From the NCBI GenBank assembly GCA_946548065.1, contig CAMNPM010000008.1, positions 1 to 62,363 on the forward strand: DNA of 62,363 nt, written 5' to 3'. Position numbers and translations under genes: made by a program. This stretch comes from an uncultured Prevotella sp. GTDB lineage: Bacteria > Bacteroidota > Bacteroidia > Bacteroidales > Bacteroidaceae. Numbering within the stretch: the stretch's first letter is position 1; each line of letters begins with the position of its first letter. Under the pieces are notes generated by a model that saw only the letters and a program-made list of their open reading frames with translations, did not search any database and had not been told where the DNA came from. This document shows, one piece after another, positions 8,518 to 17,135 of this stretch.

Positions 8518-9135
8518 CTATCTACAATTAAATTCCAGAACCTTACGTTCCTCGAGCCATCCTTCCAGATGGTCGCCTATATGCACCGGCCCCACTCCGA
8601 CGGGTGTTCCCGTATACAGCAAGTCGCCTGTCTTCAGGGTGAAGAACTGCGAGATGTAGCTGATGAGCTCGTCAACCTTGTACAACATGTCGCTGGTGAG
8701 ACCCTCTTGCACCGTCTGGCCGTTGATGTCCAGATGGAAGTGCAGAGACTGTATGTCGGGCAGCTTTTCCTTTTCCACCCAGTCGCCAATCACTGCCGAA
8801 CCGTCAAACCCCTTGCAGATCTCCCAGGGATGACCCTTCTGGCGGGCCTCCTGCTGCCAGTCGCGGGCCGTGAAGTCGATACCCACCGTCAGCGCGTCGT
8901 AATAGCGGTGGGCGAAACGCTCAGGGATGCTCTTGCCCAGCCGGCAGATACGCACCACCACCTCTGTCTCATAGTCCACCCGCTCGCTCCAGTCTGGCAC
9001 GAAGAACGGCTTGTGGTCCTTCAGCAGCGCAGAGTCGGCCTTGGTGAAAATCACGGGACGCTCTGGTTTATATAACGCACCATCCAGCTCTTTATTGTGC
9101 TGGATATAATTCATTCCTACTGCAAATATCTTCAT
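8518..9135 (-). CDS. Fumarylacetoacetate hydrolase (FAH) family protein
   Basis: 205 residues from the ATG at 9135; an in-frame ATG 33 bases upstream adds a non-conserved leader and was rejected. Family motifs are present in order: FAVGMNY, a metal-binding YETEVVVRI, GIDFTARDWQ, PWEICKGFDGSAVIGDW, LLYTGTPVGVGPV. These enzymes bind Mg2+ and act on 2-oxo or beta-diketo acids (decarboxylation, hydration or C-C hydrolysis); acylpyruvase/oxaloacetate decarboxylase-type activity is common for short members. Cytosolic. It is the first gene of the run leading into porU, 12 bp apart. Confidence 0.9.
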   Translation of the reverse strand: MKIFAVGMNYIQHNKELDGALYKPERPVIFTKADSALLKDHKPFFVPDWSERVDYETEVVVRICRLGKSIPERFAHRYYDALTVGIDFTARDWQQEARQKGHPWEICKGFDGSAVIGDWVEKEKLPDIQSLHFHLDINGQTVQEGLTSDMLYKVDELISYISQFFTLKTGDLLYTGTPVGVGPVHIGDHLEGWLEERKVLEFNCR

Positions 9136-9217
9136 AATTCTTTCGCTTTTTTGATTTGTTGCGTGCAAAAGTACAAAAAAACTGGCAACTCACAACTTTA
9201 AAGTCTAAACTTTTTAT

Positions 9218-9225
9218 TAACTTTG
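9218..9225 (+). promoter_or_regulatory. -7 box immediately before the start codon at 9233
   Basis: TAACTTTG at 9218-9225 matches TAnnTTTG. The ATG lies only 8 bases after its last base, so the mRNA would have almost no leader. No clear -33 TTTG was found at the expected distance. Confidence 0.5.
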
Positions 9226-9232
9226 CAGCGCA

Positions 9233-10222
9233 ATGAAGAAAACGGCTACTATCTACCTGTTCATCATGCTGGCGCTGTCACACTATGTCTGCGCCCAGCC
9301 CGTCGCCGACCCCAACAGCATCCAGCTGAGCGGAGTATCTATCGAAGGGCCGCTCGACAGTGTGCGTGTGGCCCTCCAGGAGGCTGGTTTCACGGAGTGG
9401 GGACAGTCTGACGATGGCGAGGACTTCTACTTTCGAGGCAACTACTACGGATTTCGCGCCAAGCTGATGGTCAGCATAGCCAAAGAAACCACCTTCGTCA
9501 CTTCGGCCTATGTCACCATAGGCCCCTATAGCACGGAGAAGATGCTCGAGAAAAACCGGCTCTACTTCCTCTATAAGCTGAAGCAGGACTATGATGAGTT
9601 TACCGAGCGCGACAACTCTTGGTTCTATATCGACGACTGGGGCAGCATCAAGCTCTCTGTCAACCAGAACGAAAACGGCTCGCGCGAAATAGGCATCCTC
9701 TACCTGCCCACAGCTCCTTATTACAAAGACGGACTCAGCATGGGCCTGCGAGGAGCCATACAGGAGGTGGTCACCGAGAATGCCGTTGCCGAGGAGCAGT
9801 TCCTGCACTTCAGCGGACACGGGCAGCTGGAGAATCCCGACCTCGCAGAACGCCACTACAACCGCTACGGCTATCTGCTCAGCGCGCAGATGAAGGAGCG
9901 CGAAGGCTCCAGCCAGGTGACCTACGACTACGATGAGAACTACCGTCTCATCCGCCGAACCCTGGTGAACAGCACTGCGGGCATTACCTATATCAACGAC
10001 TATACCTACAACCCCGAGGGCGAGATACTCACCCAGCAGCAGAAGGTATACAACAGCAACCAGGAGTGCATCATGACCATCAACATGCGCAACAGCTACA
10101 TGACGCGCGACGATACTGGCAACTGGACCAGCAACTCGCTGAACCTCACCTACTGGGAGAAAGGTGGCAAGACCCAACAGGTCACCGTGCTGCAGAAAAG
10201 GACGATGACCTACTGGGAGTGA
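9233..10222 (+). CDS. Exported protein of unknown function
   Basis: 329 residues with a signal peptide (MKKTATIYLFIMLALSHYVCAQ). I do not recognise the family. The first ~130 residues look like a mixed alpha/beta domain (GVSIEGPLDSVRVALQEAGF, then a run of beta strands). The second half contains several tyrosine-rich beta repeats (VTYDYDENYRLIRR, INDYTYNPEGEILTQ, LNLTYWEKGGK) reminiscent of YD/RHS-type repeats but too few to name. It is followed 41 bp later by an M13 peptidase gene and may be co-transcribed with it. A periplasmic or outer-membrane location is inferred. Confidence 0.75.
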   Translation: MKKTATIYLFIMLALSHYVCAQPVADPNSIQLSGVSIEGPLDSVRVALQEAGFTEWGQSDDGEDFYFRGNYYGFRAKLMVSIAKETTFVTSAYVTIGPYSTEKMLEKNRLYFLYKLKQDYDEFTERDNSWFYIDDWGSIKLSVNQNENGSREIGILYLPTAPYYKDGLSMGLRGAIQEVVTENAVAEEQFLHFSGHGQLENPDLAERHYNRYGYLLSAQMKEREGSSQVTYDYDENYRLIRRTLVNSTAGITYINDYTYNPEGEILTQQQKVYNSNQECIMTINMRNSYMTRDDTGNWTSNSLNLTYWEKGGKTQQVTVLQKRTMTYWE

Positions 10223-10263
10223 AGCAAAAACAAACAAATATCAATTTTAAACTATCAAAGGAA

Positions 10264-12279
10264 ATGAAAAGGTTTATAATCGCCGTTGCGCTGGTCGTGG
10301 TAAGCTTGGCCGGCTCGGCACAGAACTTGAGAGCCAATCTCGACGAGAGTGTGAAACCCGGTGATAACTTCTGGCAGTATGCCGTTGGCACCTGGCTGAA
10401 GAACAACCCGTTGGACGGAGAGCATCCGATGAACGGAGGCTTCGTCGACCTTTCAGAACTGAACAAGAAGCGTGTCAACGCGCTGATTATGAAGTATGCC
10501 GGAGAGAAAAACCTGCCTCAGGGCAGCGACGGGCAGAAGATTGGTTCGCTCTACCGCCTCTATATGGACACCGTGAGTCGTAACAAGATGGGCTATGAGC
10601 CTATCCTGCCCTACCTGAACCAAGTGCGCGCGCTGAAGACCCGCGAGGAGCTGCTGAAGAAGATGTACGAACTCGATGCCAAGGGTTTCAACACGGCTCC
10701 CTTTAGTCTCTACTTGGGACTGAATCCGTTCAACTCGTCAGAGTATATCATGAGCGCCGATCATGGCGGCACAACCTTAGACCACGAAGACTACGCCCAG
10801 CCCAACGAGCAACAGCAAGCTGTCGTGGCTGCCACCAAGAGTCTGAACAAAGACTTGCTGAAGATGGTGGGCAACAGCGATGCCGATGCTGAGCGCATGA
10901 TGCAGGCCGCCTGGGCCGTCGAATACCGGATAGGCATGAAGGAGCTCGACCAGGTGGCACAGCGCGACCCGCACAAGACCAATCATATCATGTCGTGGGA
11001 ACAGCTGCTGAACGACTTCAAGGGCATTGACTATGTGGCCTATCGTGATGCCCTGCAGTTGCCGAAGGACATCGACGAGGTGAACGTCGGCGAGCTCGAC
11101 GCACTGCACGAGGTGGAGAAGGTACTGGCAGAGACGAGTGTGGAAGACCTGAAGGCCTATATGGAGCTGAAGATAGTCAGGACCTACAGAGAATACCTGA
11201 GTGACGCTTTTGAAGAACGCTCTTTCGAAGCCGACAAGGCCATTACGGGCGTGACGGAACAACAGCCCCGCTGGAAGCGTGCTGTCAGTTTCCTCAGCGG
11301 CATGTTGGATGAGACCATCGGCAAGCTATATGTCAAAGAGTATTTCCCTGAGAGCAGCAAGCAGCGTGTCTACCGACTGGTGAAAGACCTGCAGCAGGCC
11401 CTCGAAGACCGTCTGAAGGAGAACACTTGGATGAGTGACAGCACCAAGGCTAAGGCCATTGAGAAGCTGCACACCATGTACATCAACGTGGGCTATCCCA
11501 ACAAGTGGGAGGACATGGAGAAGTTTATCGACATCCGTGAGAACGAGAATCTGGTGGAGAACTTCATCCGCATCAGGGTGGAGTATCGTGCTGCCCGTAT
11601 CCGTAAAAATTGGCGCAAGCCGGTCGACAAGACCATCATGCCCTTCTCGCCGCAGACGGTGAACGCCTGCTACGCCCCACCGTTCAACAGCATCAACTTC
11701 CCCGCAGCCATCCTGCAGCCTCCGTTCTTCGACCCAGAGGCCGACTATGCTGCCAACTACGGTGCCATTGGCGCTGTCATCGGCCACGAGATTAGTCACG
11801 GATTCGACGACCAAGGCTGCCAGTTCGACAAGGACGGTAACCTGAAGAACTGGTGGACGGAAGCTGACAAGGCCAAGTTTGACGAGCGCACGAAGGTACT
11901 GGCCGACTGGTTCTCACAGCAGGAGGCACTGCCCGGCCTGAAGGTGAACGGCGAGAAGACCCTCGGCGAGAACATCGGTGACAACGGCGGAATACAGGTG
12001 GCCTACCGCGCCTTTGAGAACCGCATGAAGCAGGAACCTCTGGGCCAGCTGGAGGGCTTCACTCCCGCCCAGCGCTTCTTCCTGGCTTACGCCCGTATGT
12101 GGGCCAACAACATTACGGACGAGTTCCTGGCCTACTGTGTCAACAGCGACGTACACTCACCCCACATCTTCCGCGTGAATGCCGCCCTGCCGATGATCGA
12201 CAGCTGGTACGATGCCTTTAACATCCAGCCTACCGACAAGATGTTCATCCCCAAGGAGAAGCGCGCCCTGGTGTGGTGA
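10264..12279 (+). CDS. M13-family (neprilysin/PepO-like) zinc metallopeptidase
   Basis: 671 residues from the ATG at 10264, which gives a clean signal peptide (MKRFIIAVALVVVSLAGSAQ). The zinc site HEISH lies in GAVIGHEISHGFDDQG (about residue 510). The third ligand is in GENIGDNGGIQVAY, and the substrate-binding region VNACYAPPFNSINFPA precedes it. The C-terminal NSDVHSPHIFRVNAALPM is also characteristic. Length agrees with the Porphyromonas PepO type. It probably degrades peptides in the periplasm or at the surface. A longer open frame runs back to 10066 inside the preceding gene but lacks a signal peptide and was rejected. Confidence 0.95.
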   Translation: MKRFIIAVALVVVSLAGSAQNLRANLDESVKPGDNFWQYAVGTWLKNNPLDGEHPMNGGFVDLSELNKKRVNALIMKYAGEKNLPQGSDGQKIGSLYRLYMDTVSRNKMGYEPILPYLNQVRALKTREELLKKMYELDAKGFNTAPFSLYLGLNPFNSSEYIMSADHGGTTLDHEDYAQPNEQQQAVVAATKSLNKDLLKMVGNSDADAERMMQAAWAVEYRIGMKELDQVAQRDPHKTNHIMSWEQLLNDFKGIDYVAYRDALQLPKDIDEVNVGELDALHEVEKVLAETSVEDLKAYMELKIVRTYREYLSDAFEERSFEADKAITGVTEQQPRWKRAVSFLSGMLDETIGKLYVKEYFPESSKQRVYRLVKDLQQALEDRLKENTWMSDSTKAKAIEKLHTMYINVGYPNKWEDMEKFIDIRENENLVENFIRIRVEYRAARIRKNWRKPVDKTIMPFSPQTVNACYAPPFNSINFPAAILQPPFFDPEADYAANYGAIGAVIGHEISHGFDDQGCQFDKDGNLKNWWTEADKAKFDERTKVLADWFSQQEALPGLKVNGEKTLGENIGDNGGIQVAYRAFENRMKQEPLGQLEGFTPAQRFFLAYARMWANNITDEFLAYCVNSDVHSPHIFRVNAALPMIDSWYDAFNIQPTDKMFIPKEKRALVW

Positions 12280-12340
12280 TGCCAAGAGAACAAGCAAAAC
12301 TGTCGTTAAATAACGAGTAAGAAAAAAAAGTTTTTAATTT

Positions 12341-12429
12341 TTGCCTACACTGCCTACACTAACCCCGCTGAGCCCTTTGTACATCGGCGTTTCAGGCTAG
12401 TGTAGGCAACTTATTTTTAGTGTATGCAA
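12341..12429. repeat. Two direct and two inverted copies of a TGCCTACACTA motif
   Basis: TTGCCTACAC (12341-12350) is followed at once by TGCCTACACTA (12351-12361). The exact inverse TAGTGTAGGCA lies at 12398-12408 and a one-base variant TAGTGTATGCA at 12418-12428. The outer copies can form a cruciform or an RNA stem with a ~36-base loop. It may be a terminator-like structure after the M13 gene or a member of a dispersed repeat family. Confidence 0.6.
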
Positions 12430-12560
12430 GGGCAAAAAACACGGAAAATCCGGCTAAAGTCTGCAGATTAGTGCACTGCTGACTACGCTGACGACAGCCC
12501 AAAAGCCCCAAAAGAAGACAACAGCAGGCCCGGAAAATGAAAAGAAAAGCGGGCTTTCCT

Positions 12561-12591
12561 TTTGCATTTCCCTCGTTTTTTCGTAACTTTG
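12561..12591 (+). promoter_or_regulatory. Promoter of the membrane AraC gene
   Basis: TTTG at 12561-12564 and TAACTTTG at 12584-12591 are 19 bases apart, a full match to the Bacteroidota pattern. The start codon is 8 bases downstream, predicting a leaderless or near-leaderless mRNA. Confidence 0.75.
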
Positions 12592-12598
12592 CAACGGA

Positions 12599-13708
12599 AT
12601 GATGTATGAACAGATTCGGGGAGATATCCTCTTTACCATACTTTATGCAGGTGTGCTGTTTATGGCCTTGATAGCAAGTTGCTATCTACTGCTGCGCAGG
12701 GGCAACGCCTTTGCCCCAGACATTATACCGCCAGTACGACTGCGGCGGTGGACAGGCGTATATTTTGCCTTCATCGCCTTGAACCACGTGTGGTATCTGC
12801 CGATACTGTATCTTACTTCAAACGATGATATCCTAATGATTGATCTTATAGGCGGAATGCTGGACAGCATGACAGTCTTCCCACTGTCGATAGTCGTATT
12901 GCTGTCTATGCTGCAAGACCGCAGGCGACCGCTCTGGCCTATTGCCGTGATGACAGCCCCCGTCACACTGGGAATGGCAGCCTTCATAGCCACTCGCAAC
13001 AAGGCCCTCTATCCGTGGATATATGCCTATTTGCTATTAATGGGATTAATCTTAATAATATATATGGTACACGCGACAAGGCAATACGGTCGCTGGCTGC
13101 GCGACAACTATGCCGACCTGGAGCACAAGGAGGTGTGGCAGAGCTTCATAGTGCTGGCCATCGTACTGCTGGTATTCGTCATCTATGAGTTTACCAGCGA
13201 TGGGCCTGTCTACATATATGCCATGCTGGCAGTCAACGCAGTGCTTATTGTCTATCTTCTGTGGCGGGTAGAAACGCTAACCGACCTTAGCATAGCCGTC
13301 AAGGAGGCCGGGGAAGAAACGTCGGAGGACCACGCCCCAGCCCCGAACCCTCAGCTGAGCATTCGCAACAGCATAGGATCGTTGCTGGAGCAGTATTGCG
13401 AGCAACCTCAACTCTATCTGCAGCACGACCTCACGCTTTCCCAGCTTGCACAGGCTATCGGGACCAACCGACTTTACCTTAGCCAGTATTTCTCCAGTCG
13501 GGACATGACTTACAATGCCTACATCAACGGCCTGCGCATCCAGCATTTCACCAATCTCTATCGTGAGGCCTTAGCTACCCACCAGGCCATCTCGATTCGT
13601 CAGCTGTCATGTCAGAGTGGTTTCCATAGTTACAGCACATTTAATGCAGTATTCAAACAGAGCATGGGAATGACTGCGACAGAGTGGATGCGGACTTCAG
13701 AATCGTAA
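12599..13708 (+). CDS. Membrane-anchored AraC-family transcriptional regulator
   Basis: 369 residues. The first ~225 residues hold about six or seven hydrophobic segments (ILFTILYAGVLFMALIASCY, WTGVYFAFIALNHVWYL, FPLSIVVLLSML, IYAYLLLMGLILIIYMV, SFIVLAIVLLVFVIYEF, IYAMLAVNAVLIVYLLW). After a linker, residues ~265-365 form an AraC-type double helix-turn-helix (LTLSQLAQAIGTNRLYLSQY, ISIRQLSCQSGFHSYSTFNAVF). The layout suggests a membrane sensor that binds DNA directly without a phosphorelay. It points toward the two carboxylesterase genes, 139 bp downstream, and may control them; that target is inferred. Confidence 0.88.
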   Translation: MMYEQIRGDILFTILYAGVLFMALIASCYLLLRRGNAFAPDIIPPVRLRRWTGVYFAFIALNHVWYLPILYLTSNDDILMIDLIGGMLDSMTVFPLSIVVLLSMLQDRRRPLWPIAVMTAPVTLGMAAFIATRNKALYPWIYAYLLLMGLILIIYMVHATRQYGRWLRDNYADLEHKEVWQSFIVLAIVLLVFVIYEFTSDGPVYIYAMLAVNAVLIVYLLWRVETLTDLSIAVKEAGEETSEDHAPAPNPQLSIRNSIGSLLEQYCEQPQLYLQHDLTLSQLAQAIGTNRLYLSQYFSSRDMTYNAYINGLRIQHFTNLYREALATHQAISIRQLSCQSGFHSYSTFNAVFKQSMGMTATEWMRTSES

Positions 13709-13755
13709 AACCTGCTTCAGAATTAACAAAACTTACTAATAACCGGGCTATATTC

Positions 13756-13786
13756 TTGCGATTTCGAGGGGAATTGACTATTTTTG
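13756..13786 (+). promoter_or_regulatory. Promoter of the carboxylesterase pair
   Basis: TTG at 13756-13758 and TATTTTTG at 13779-13786, 20 bases apart. The start codon at 13848 leaves a leader of roughly 55 bases. Confidence 0.65.
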
Positions 13787-13847
13787 CAGTATCATACAAA
13801 CCACTCAAAAATAATACTAACATCATAAATATTAAAAGAACAACCTA

Positions 13848-15428
13848 ATGGACATTAACGAGATTAGAGAAGCTTTGCACGCCATGTATGGTGGCGAGAA
13901 CAAAGAAATCAAGGACGGCAACTACGACAAGTCGTTGGCCGTCAAGTGTATCAACGGCACTTTCGTTGGCAGGAAGAAGGAAGATGTCATCATATACAGA
14001 GGTATTCCCTATGTCGGCCAGCAGCCCGTCGGAGCACTTCGCTGGAAGGCACCGGTGGACGTTACGCCTGACGATGGTGTGTACGAGGCTTACTACAACG
14101 CAAAGAGTGCCTACGGCAATGCGAACTTTGAGGTAGGATCCATGTACTATTTTGACGAGGACTGCCTGTACCTGAATGTCTTCAAGGCTGACGATGCAGC
14201 AGACAAGAAGCCCGTGATGGTATGGATACACGGTGGTGCTTTTGAGGCAGGCGGTACTGTCGACCCGATGTTCGACTGCTGCAATTTCATCAAGGAGAAT
14301 CCGGACGTCATAGTCGTCACCATTGCATACCGGCTGGGAGTGATGGGATTCCTGCATCTGTCACACCTCGAGGACGGCAAGGAGTACACAGACTCTCAGA
14401 ACCTGGGGCTCTTGGATCAGCAAAAGGCATTGAAGTGGGTGCACGAGAACATCGCAGGCTTTGGCGGAGACCCCGACAACGTGACCATCTTCGGTGAGTC
14501 TGCAGGTGCAGCCAGCTGTAGCATGCAGCCTATACTCAAAGGCTCGCAACAGTATTTCAAGCGACTCATCGCTGAGAGCGGATCCATTAACCAGACGAGA
14601 ACACCGGAAGAAGGCATTGAGTGTACCAACAAGCTGATGGAAGTACTGGGATGCAAGACCGTCAGCGACCTGCTGAAGGTTGATGGCGAGAAACTCCTGG
14701 AAGCTTCAGCTGTGAACTTTATACACCAAGTGCCTGAAAGAGACGGTATACATCTGCCCACAGACACCTATGAGGCCTATGCCAACGGCGCCGCTAAGGA
14801 CATCGAGATTCTTGTGGGTTGCAACAAGGACGAGATGGACTTCTTTGTGTTCTGCTGGGGAATCGATGGTTGGAACAAGTGGGCCGCCGAGCGCAAGAAA
14901 GAAAAGTTTGACAAGCTGCCCGCTGACGAGAAAGCACTGGTCGAGAGCTACATGAAAGAGGTGAAGGGAGACCCAAGCTACGAGCCTGACAGCAAGCTGT
15001 TCAGCCAGAGCTGGTTTATTGCACCGACCATCAGGATATCGGAGGAGCAGACCAAGGGCGGCGGCAAAGCATTTACCTATTACTTTACTCCCGAGTCGCC
15101 CGACCCCATCATGAAGTGCGGACACGCCATAGAGCTGGCTGTAGTGTTCAATCATCCAGAGATGACCGAAGACACGGGACGCGCATTCGACGAGACTTTC
15201 TGCAAGACCATTCGCAAGATGTGGGTGCAGTTCGCCAAGACCGGCAATCCCTCGCTCACCGCCGACCAGTCGCCTGACGGCAAGGCCAAGGACTGGCCTC
15301 TGTATGACCAGAAAGACAAGCAGGTGATGGTGCTCGACGAGTTCGACATCCATCCGGCCAAGGAAGCTGATGTAAAGATAGTGGACTGGGAGAGAACCTA
15401 TCCGCTGACAAAGTATTATATGCTCTGA
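13848..15428 (+). CDS. Type-B carboxylesterase/lipase family protein (copy 1)
   Basis: 526 residues, alpha/beta-hydrolase of the carboxylesterase B family. The oxyanion segment VWIHGGAFEAGG, the nucleophile elbow FGESAGAAS with Ser218, the acid region CNKDEMDFF and the histidine in KCGHAIELAVVF are all visible. No signal peptide is present, so it should act in the cytosol on small esters, perhaps acetylated or aromatic-esterified sugars taken up by the cell; the substrate is unknown. It is followed 33 bp later by a paralogue, and the pair lies between a membrane AraC gene and xylan-debranching enzymes. Confidence 0.92.
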   Translation: MDINEIREALHAMYGGENKEIKDGNYDKSLAVKCINGTFVGRKKEDVIIYRGIPYVGQQPVGALRWKAPVDVTPDDGVYEAYYNAKSAYGNANFEVGSMYYFDEDCLYLNVFKADDAADKKPVMVWIHGGAFEAGGTVDPMFDCCNFIKENPDVIVVTIAYRLGVMGFLHLSHLEDGKEYTDSQNLGLLDQQKALKWVHENIAGFGGDPDNVTIFGESAGAASCSMQPILKGSQQYFKRLIAESGSINQTRTPEEGIECTNKLMEVLGCKTVSDLLKVDGEKLLEASAVNFIHQVPERDGIHLPTDTYEAYANGAAKDIEILVGCNKDEMDFFVFCWGIDGWNKWAAERKKEKFDKLPADEKALVESYMKEVKGDPSYEPDSKLFSQSWFIAPTIRISEEQTKGGGKAFTYYFTPESPDPIMKCGHAIELAVVFNHPEMTEDTGRAFDETFCKTIRKMWVQFAKTGNPSLTADQSPDGKAKDWPLYDQKDKQVMVLDEFDIHPAKEADVKIVDWERTYPLTKYYML

Positions 15429-15461
15429 CAAACATCTAATAATAAAAAAAGGTATAAAACT

Positions 15462-17054
15462 ATGAGTGAATTGGCAGAACAAGGGATGCCTCAATACGGT
15501 GAGAACCAAAAGATAACAGACGGCAAGAGCTACGACCCCTCGCTGGCCGTCAAGTGCATCAACGGAACCTTCGTGGGCAAAAAGACGAAGAACATCATAG
15601 CCTACAAGGGCATACCGTTTGTAGGCGAACAGCCTGTCGGCAAACTGCGCTGGAAAGCGCCGCAGCCCTATGCTCCGAACGACGGTGTGTATGAGGCATA
15701 CTACAATGCGAAGACCTGCTCGCAAGCACCTGGCGACATAGCAGCCGAATATGTGCTGGGCGAGGACTGTTTGTGCCTGAACATTTGGCGGGCTGACGAT
15801 GCAACGACGGCAAAGAGGCCTGTCATGGTTTGGATTCATGGCGGAGCCTATGAAGTGGGCGGTACGGCCGACCCGAACTACGAGTGCCACAACTTCGTTG
15901 AGGAGAACCCCGACGTCATCGTCGTATGCGTTGCCTATAGACTGGGCGCGCTCGGATTCTTCCACCTGTCCCACCTGTCGGACGGCAAGGACTACCCGGA
16001 CGCGCAGAACCTGGGACTTCTGGACCAGATAATGGCTCTGAAGTGGGTGCATGAGAATATTGCCGGCTTTGGCGGCGACCCTGACAACGTGACCATCTGG
16101 GGCGAGTCTGCCGGAGCGGGATGTTGTACCATGCTGCCGCTGATTGAAGGCACGCAGAAGTATTTCAAGCGCATCATCGCACAGAGCGGAAGCCCCGGCC
16201 AGACCAGGTCCCCGGAGGAGGCCATCCGCTGCACGGACAAGATGATGGAGGAACTAGGGTGCAAGACCGTTGCAGACCTGCAGCAGGTCAGTGCCGAGAA
16301 ACTGGTGGAGACGTGGGGTCGCCTGTACGGACTGTTTCAGGTGCTCGGAATACGCACAGCCCCGGAGCGGGACGGAAGAATCCTGCCTCTGGAACCGTGG
16401 AAGGAATATGCTAACGGTGCAGCGAAGGACATCGCCTTCCTGCATGGCTGCAACAAGGACGAGTTCAACACCTTCGTGCCTCCCTTCGGGGTGGATGGCT
16501 TCACCGAATGGGGCAAGCAGCGCAAGGCGGAGAACTTCGCCAGATTTACCGACGAAGAGAAAGCACTGGCCGAGAGCTACTGCCAGAGCATCCAGGGAGA
16601 GAGCTACGAGCCCTATGCCCGACTGTTCGGCCAGATGCTGTTTATCGCACCGCAGATCAGACTTTCGGAGGAGCAGACCAAGGCTGGCGGCAAATCGTAC
16701 ACCTACTACTTCACGACAGAGTCGTCCCTGCCTATTATCAAAGCCGGACACGCGGTAGAGGTTTCAACCGTATTCAAACATCCCGAGGACACTTTCTTCA
16801 CGGGAAGGGAATTTGACGCCACCTTCGGGAAAACGCTGCGCAAGATGTGGGTACAGTTCGCCAAGACCGGCTGTCCGTCGCTCACAGCCGACCAGTCGCC
16901 TGACGGAAAGGCCAAGGACTGGCCGCTGTATGACCTGAAAGACAAGCAGGTGATGGTGCTCGAGGAGCATGACATCCATCTGGCAAAGGAGGCAGAACTG
17001 AAGATTGTAGACTGGGAGAGGACCTATTTCCTGACCAACTATAATATGCCTTGA
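15462..17054 (+). CDS. Type-B carboxylesterase/lipase family protein (copy 2)
   Basis: 530 residues, a tandem paralogue of the gene before it. Catalytic features are kept: VWIHGGAYEVGG, WGESAGAGC with Ser216, GCNKDEFN, and KAGHAVEVSTVF. It also lacks a signal peptide. The last ~130 coding bases around RKMWVQFAKTG are far closer to copy 1 than the rest of the gene, which suggests gene conversion or strong local constraint. It ends the operon: a strong terminator follows at 17067-17106. Confidence 0.92.
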   Translation: MSELAEQGMPQYGENQKITDGKSYDPSLAVKCINGTFVGKKTKNIIAYKGIPFVGEQPVGKLRWKAPQPYAPNDGVYEAYYNAKTCSQAPGDIAAEYVLGEDCLCLNIWRADDATTAKRPVMVWIHGGAYEVGGTADPNYECHNFVEENPDVIVVCVAYRLGALGFFHLSHLSDGKDYPDAQNLGLLDQIMALKWVHENIAGFGGDPDNVTIWGESAGAGCCTMLPLIEGTQKYFKRIIAQSGSPGQTRSPEEAIRCTDKMMEELGCKTVADLQQVSAEKLVETWGRLYGLFQVLGIRTAPERDGRILPLEPWKEYANGAAKDIAFLHGCNKDEFNTFVPPFGVDGFTEWGKQRKAENFARFTDEEKALAESYCQSIQGESYEPYARLFGQMLFIAPQIRLSEEQTKAGGKSYTYYFTTESSLPIIKAGHAVEVSTVFKHPEDTFFTGREFDATFGKTLRKMWVQFAKTGCPSLTADQSPDGKAKDWPLYDLKDKQVMVLEEHDIHLAKEAELKIVDWERTYFLTNYNMP

Positions 17055-17066
17055 CAGACATCCATT

Positions 17067-17106
17067 AACGCCCGAAAGCTTAAATTAGGCTTTCGGGCGT
17101 TTTTTA
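17067..17106 (+). terminator. Rho-independent terminator after the carboxylesterases
   Basis: AACGCCCGAAAGC (17067-17079) pairs perfectly with GCTTTCGGGCGTT (17089-17101), followed by a T run. The neighbouring gene converges from the other strand. Confidence 0.9.
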
Positions 17107-17135
17107 CCAAATATTGCAAGTAGCAGAGGTGGATA

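Larger units (their letters stand above)
12280..12598. other. 319-bp intergenic region
   Basis: No gene is seen. It holds an A-rich stretch after the M13 stop codon, a repeat cluster at 12341-12429, a weak GCCCG/CGGGC hairpin near 12530-12555, and the promoter of the AraC gene at 12561-12591. Confidence 0.6.

Noticed and set aside
5815..9075. Long plus-strand ORFs (5815-6789 and 7642-9075) opposite porU and the FAH gene
   Set aside because: They cross gene borders on the other strand and give His/Val-rich low-information proteins.
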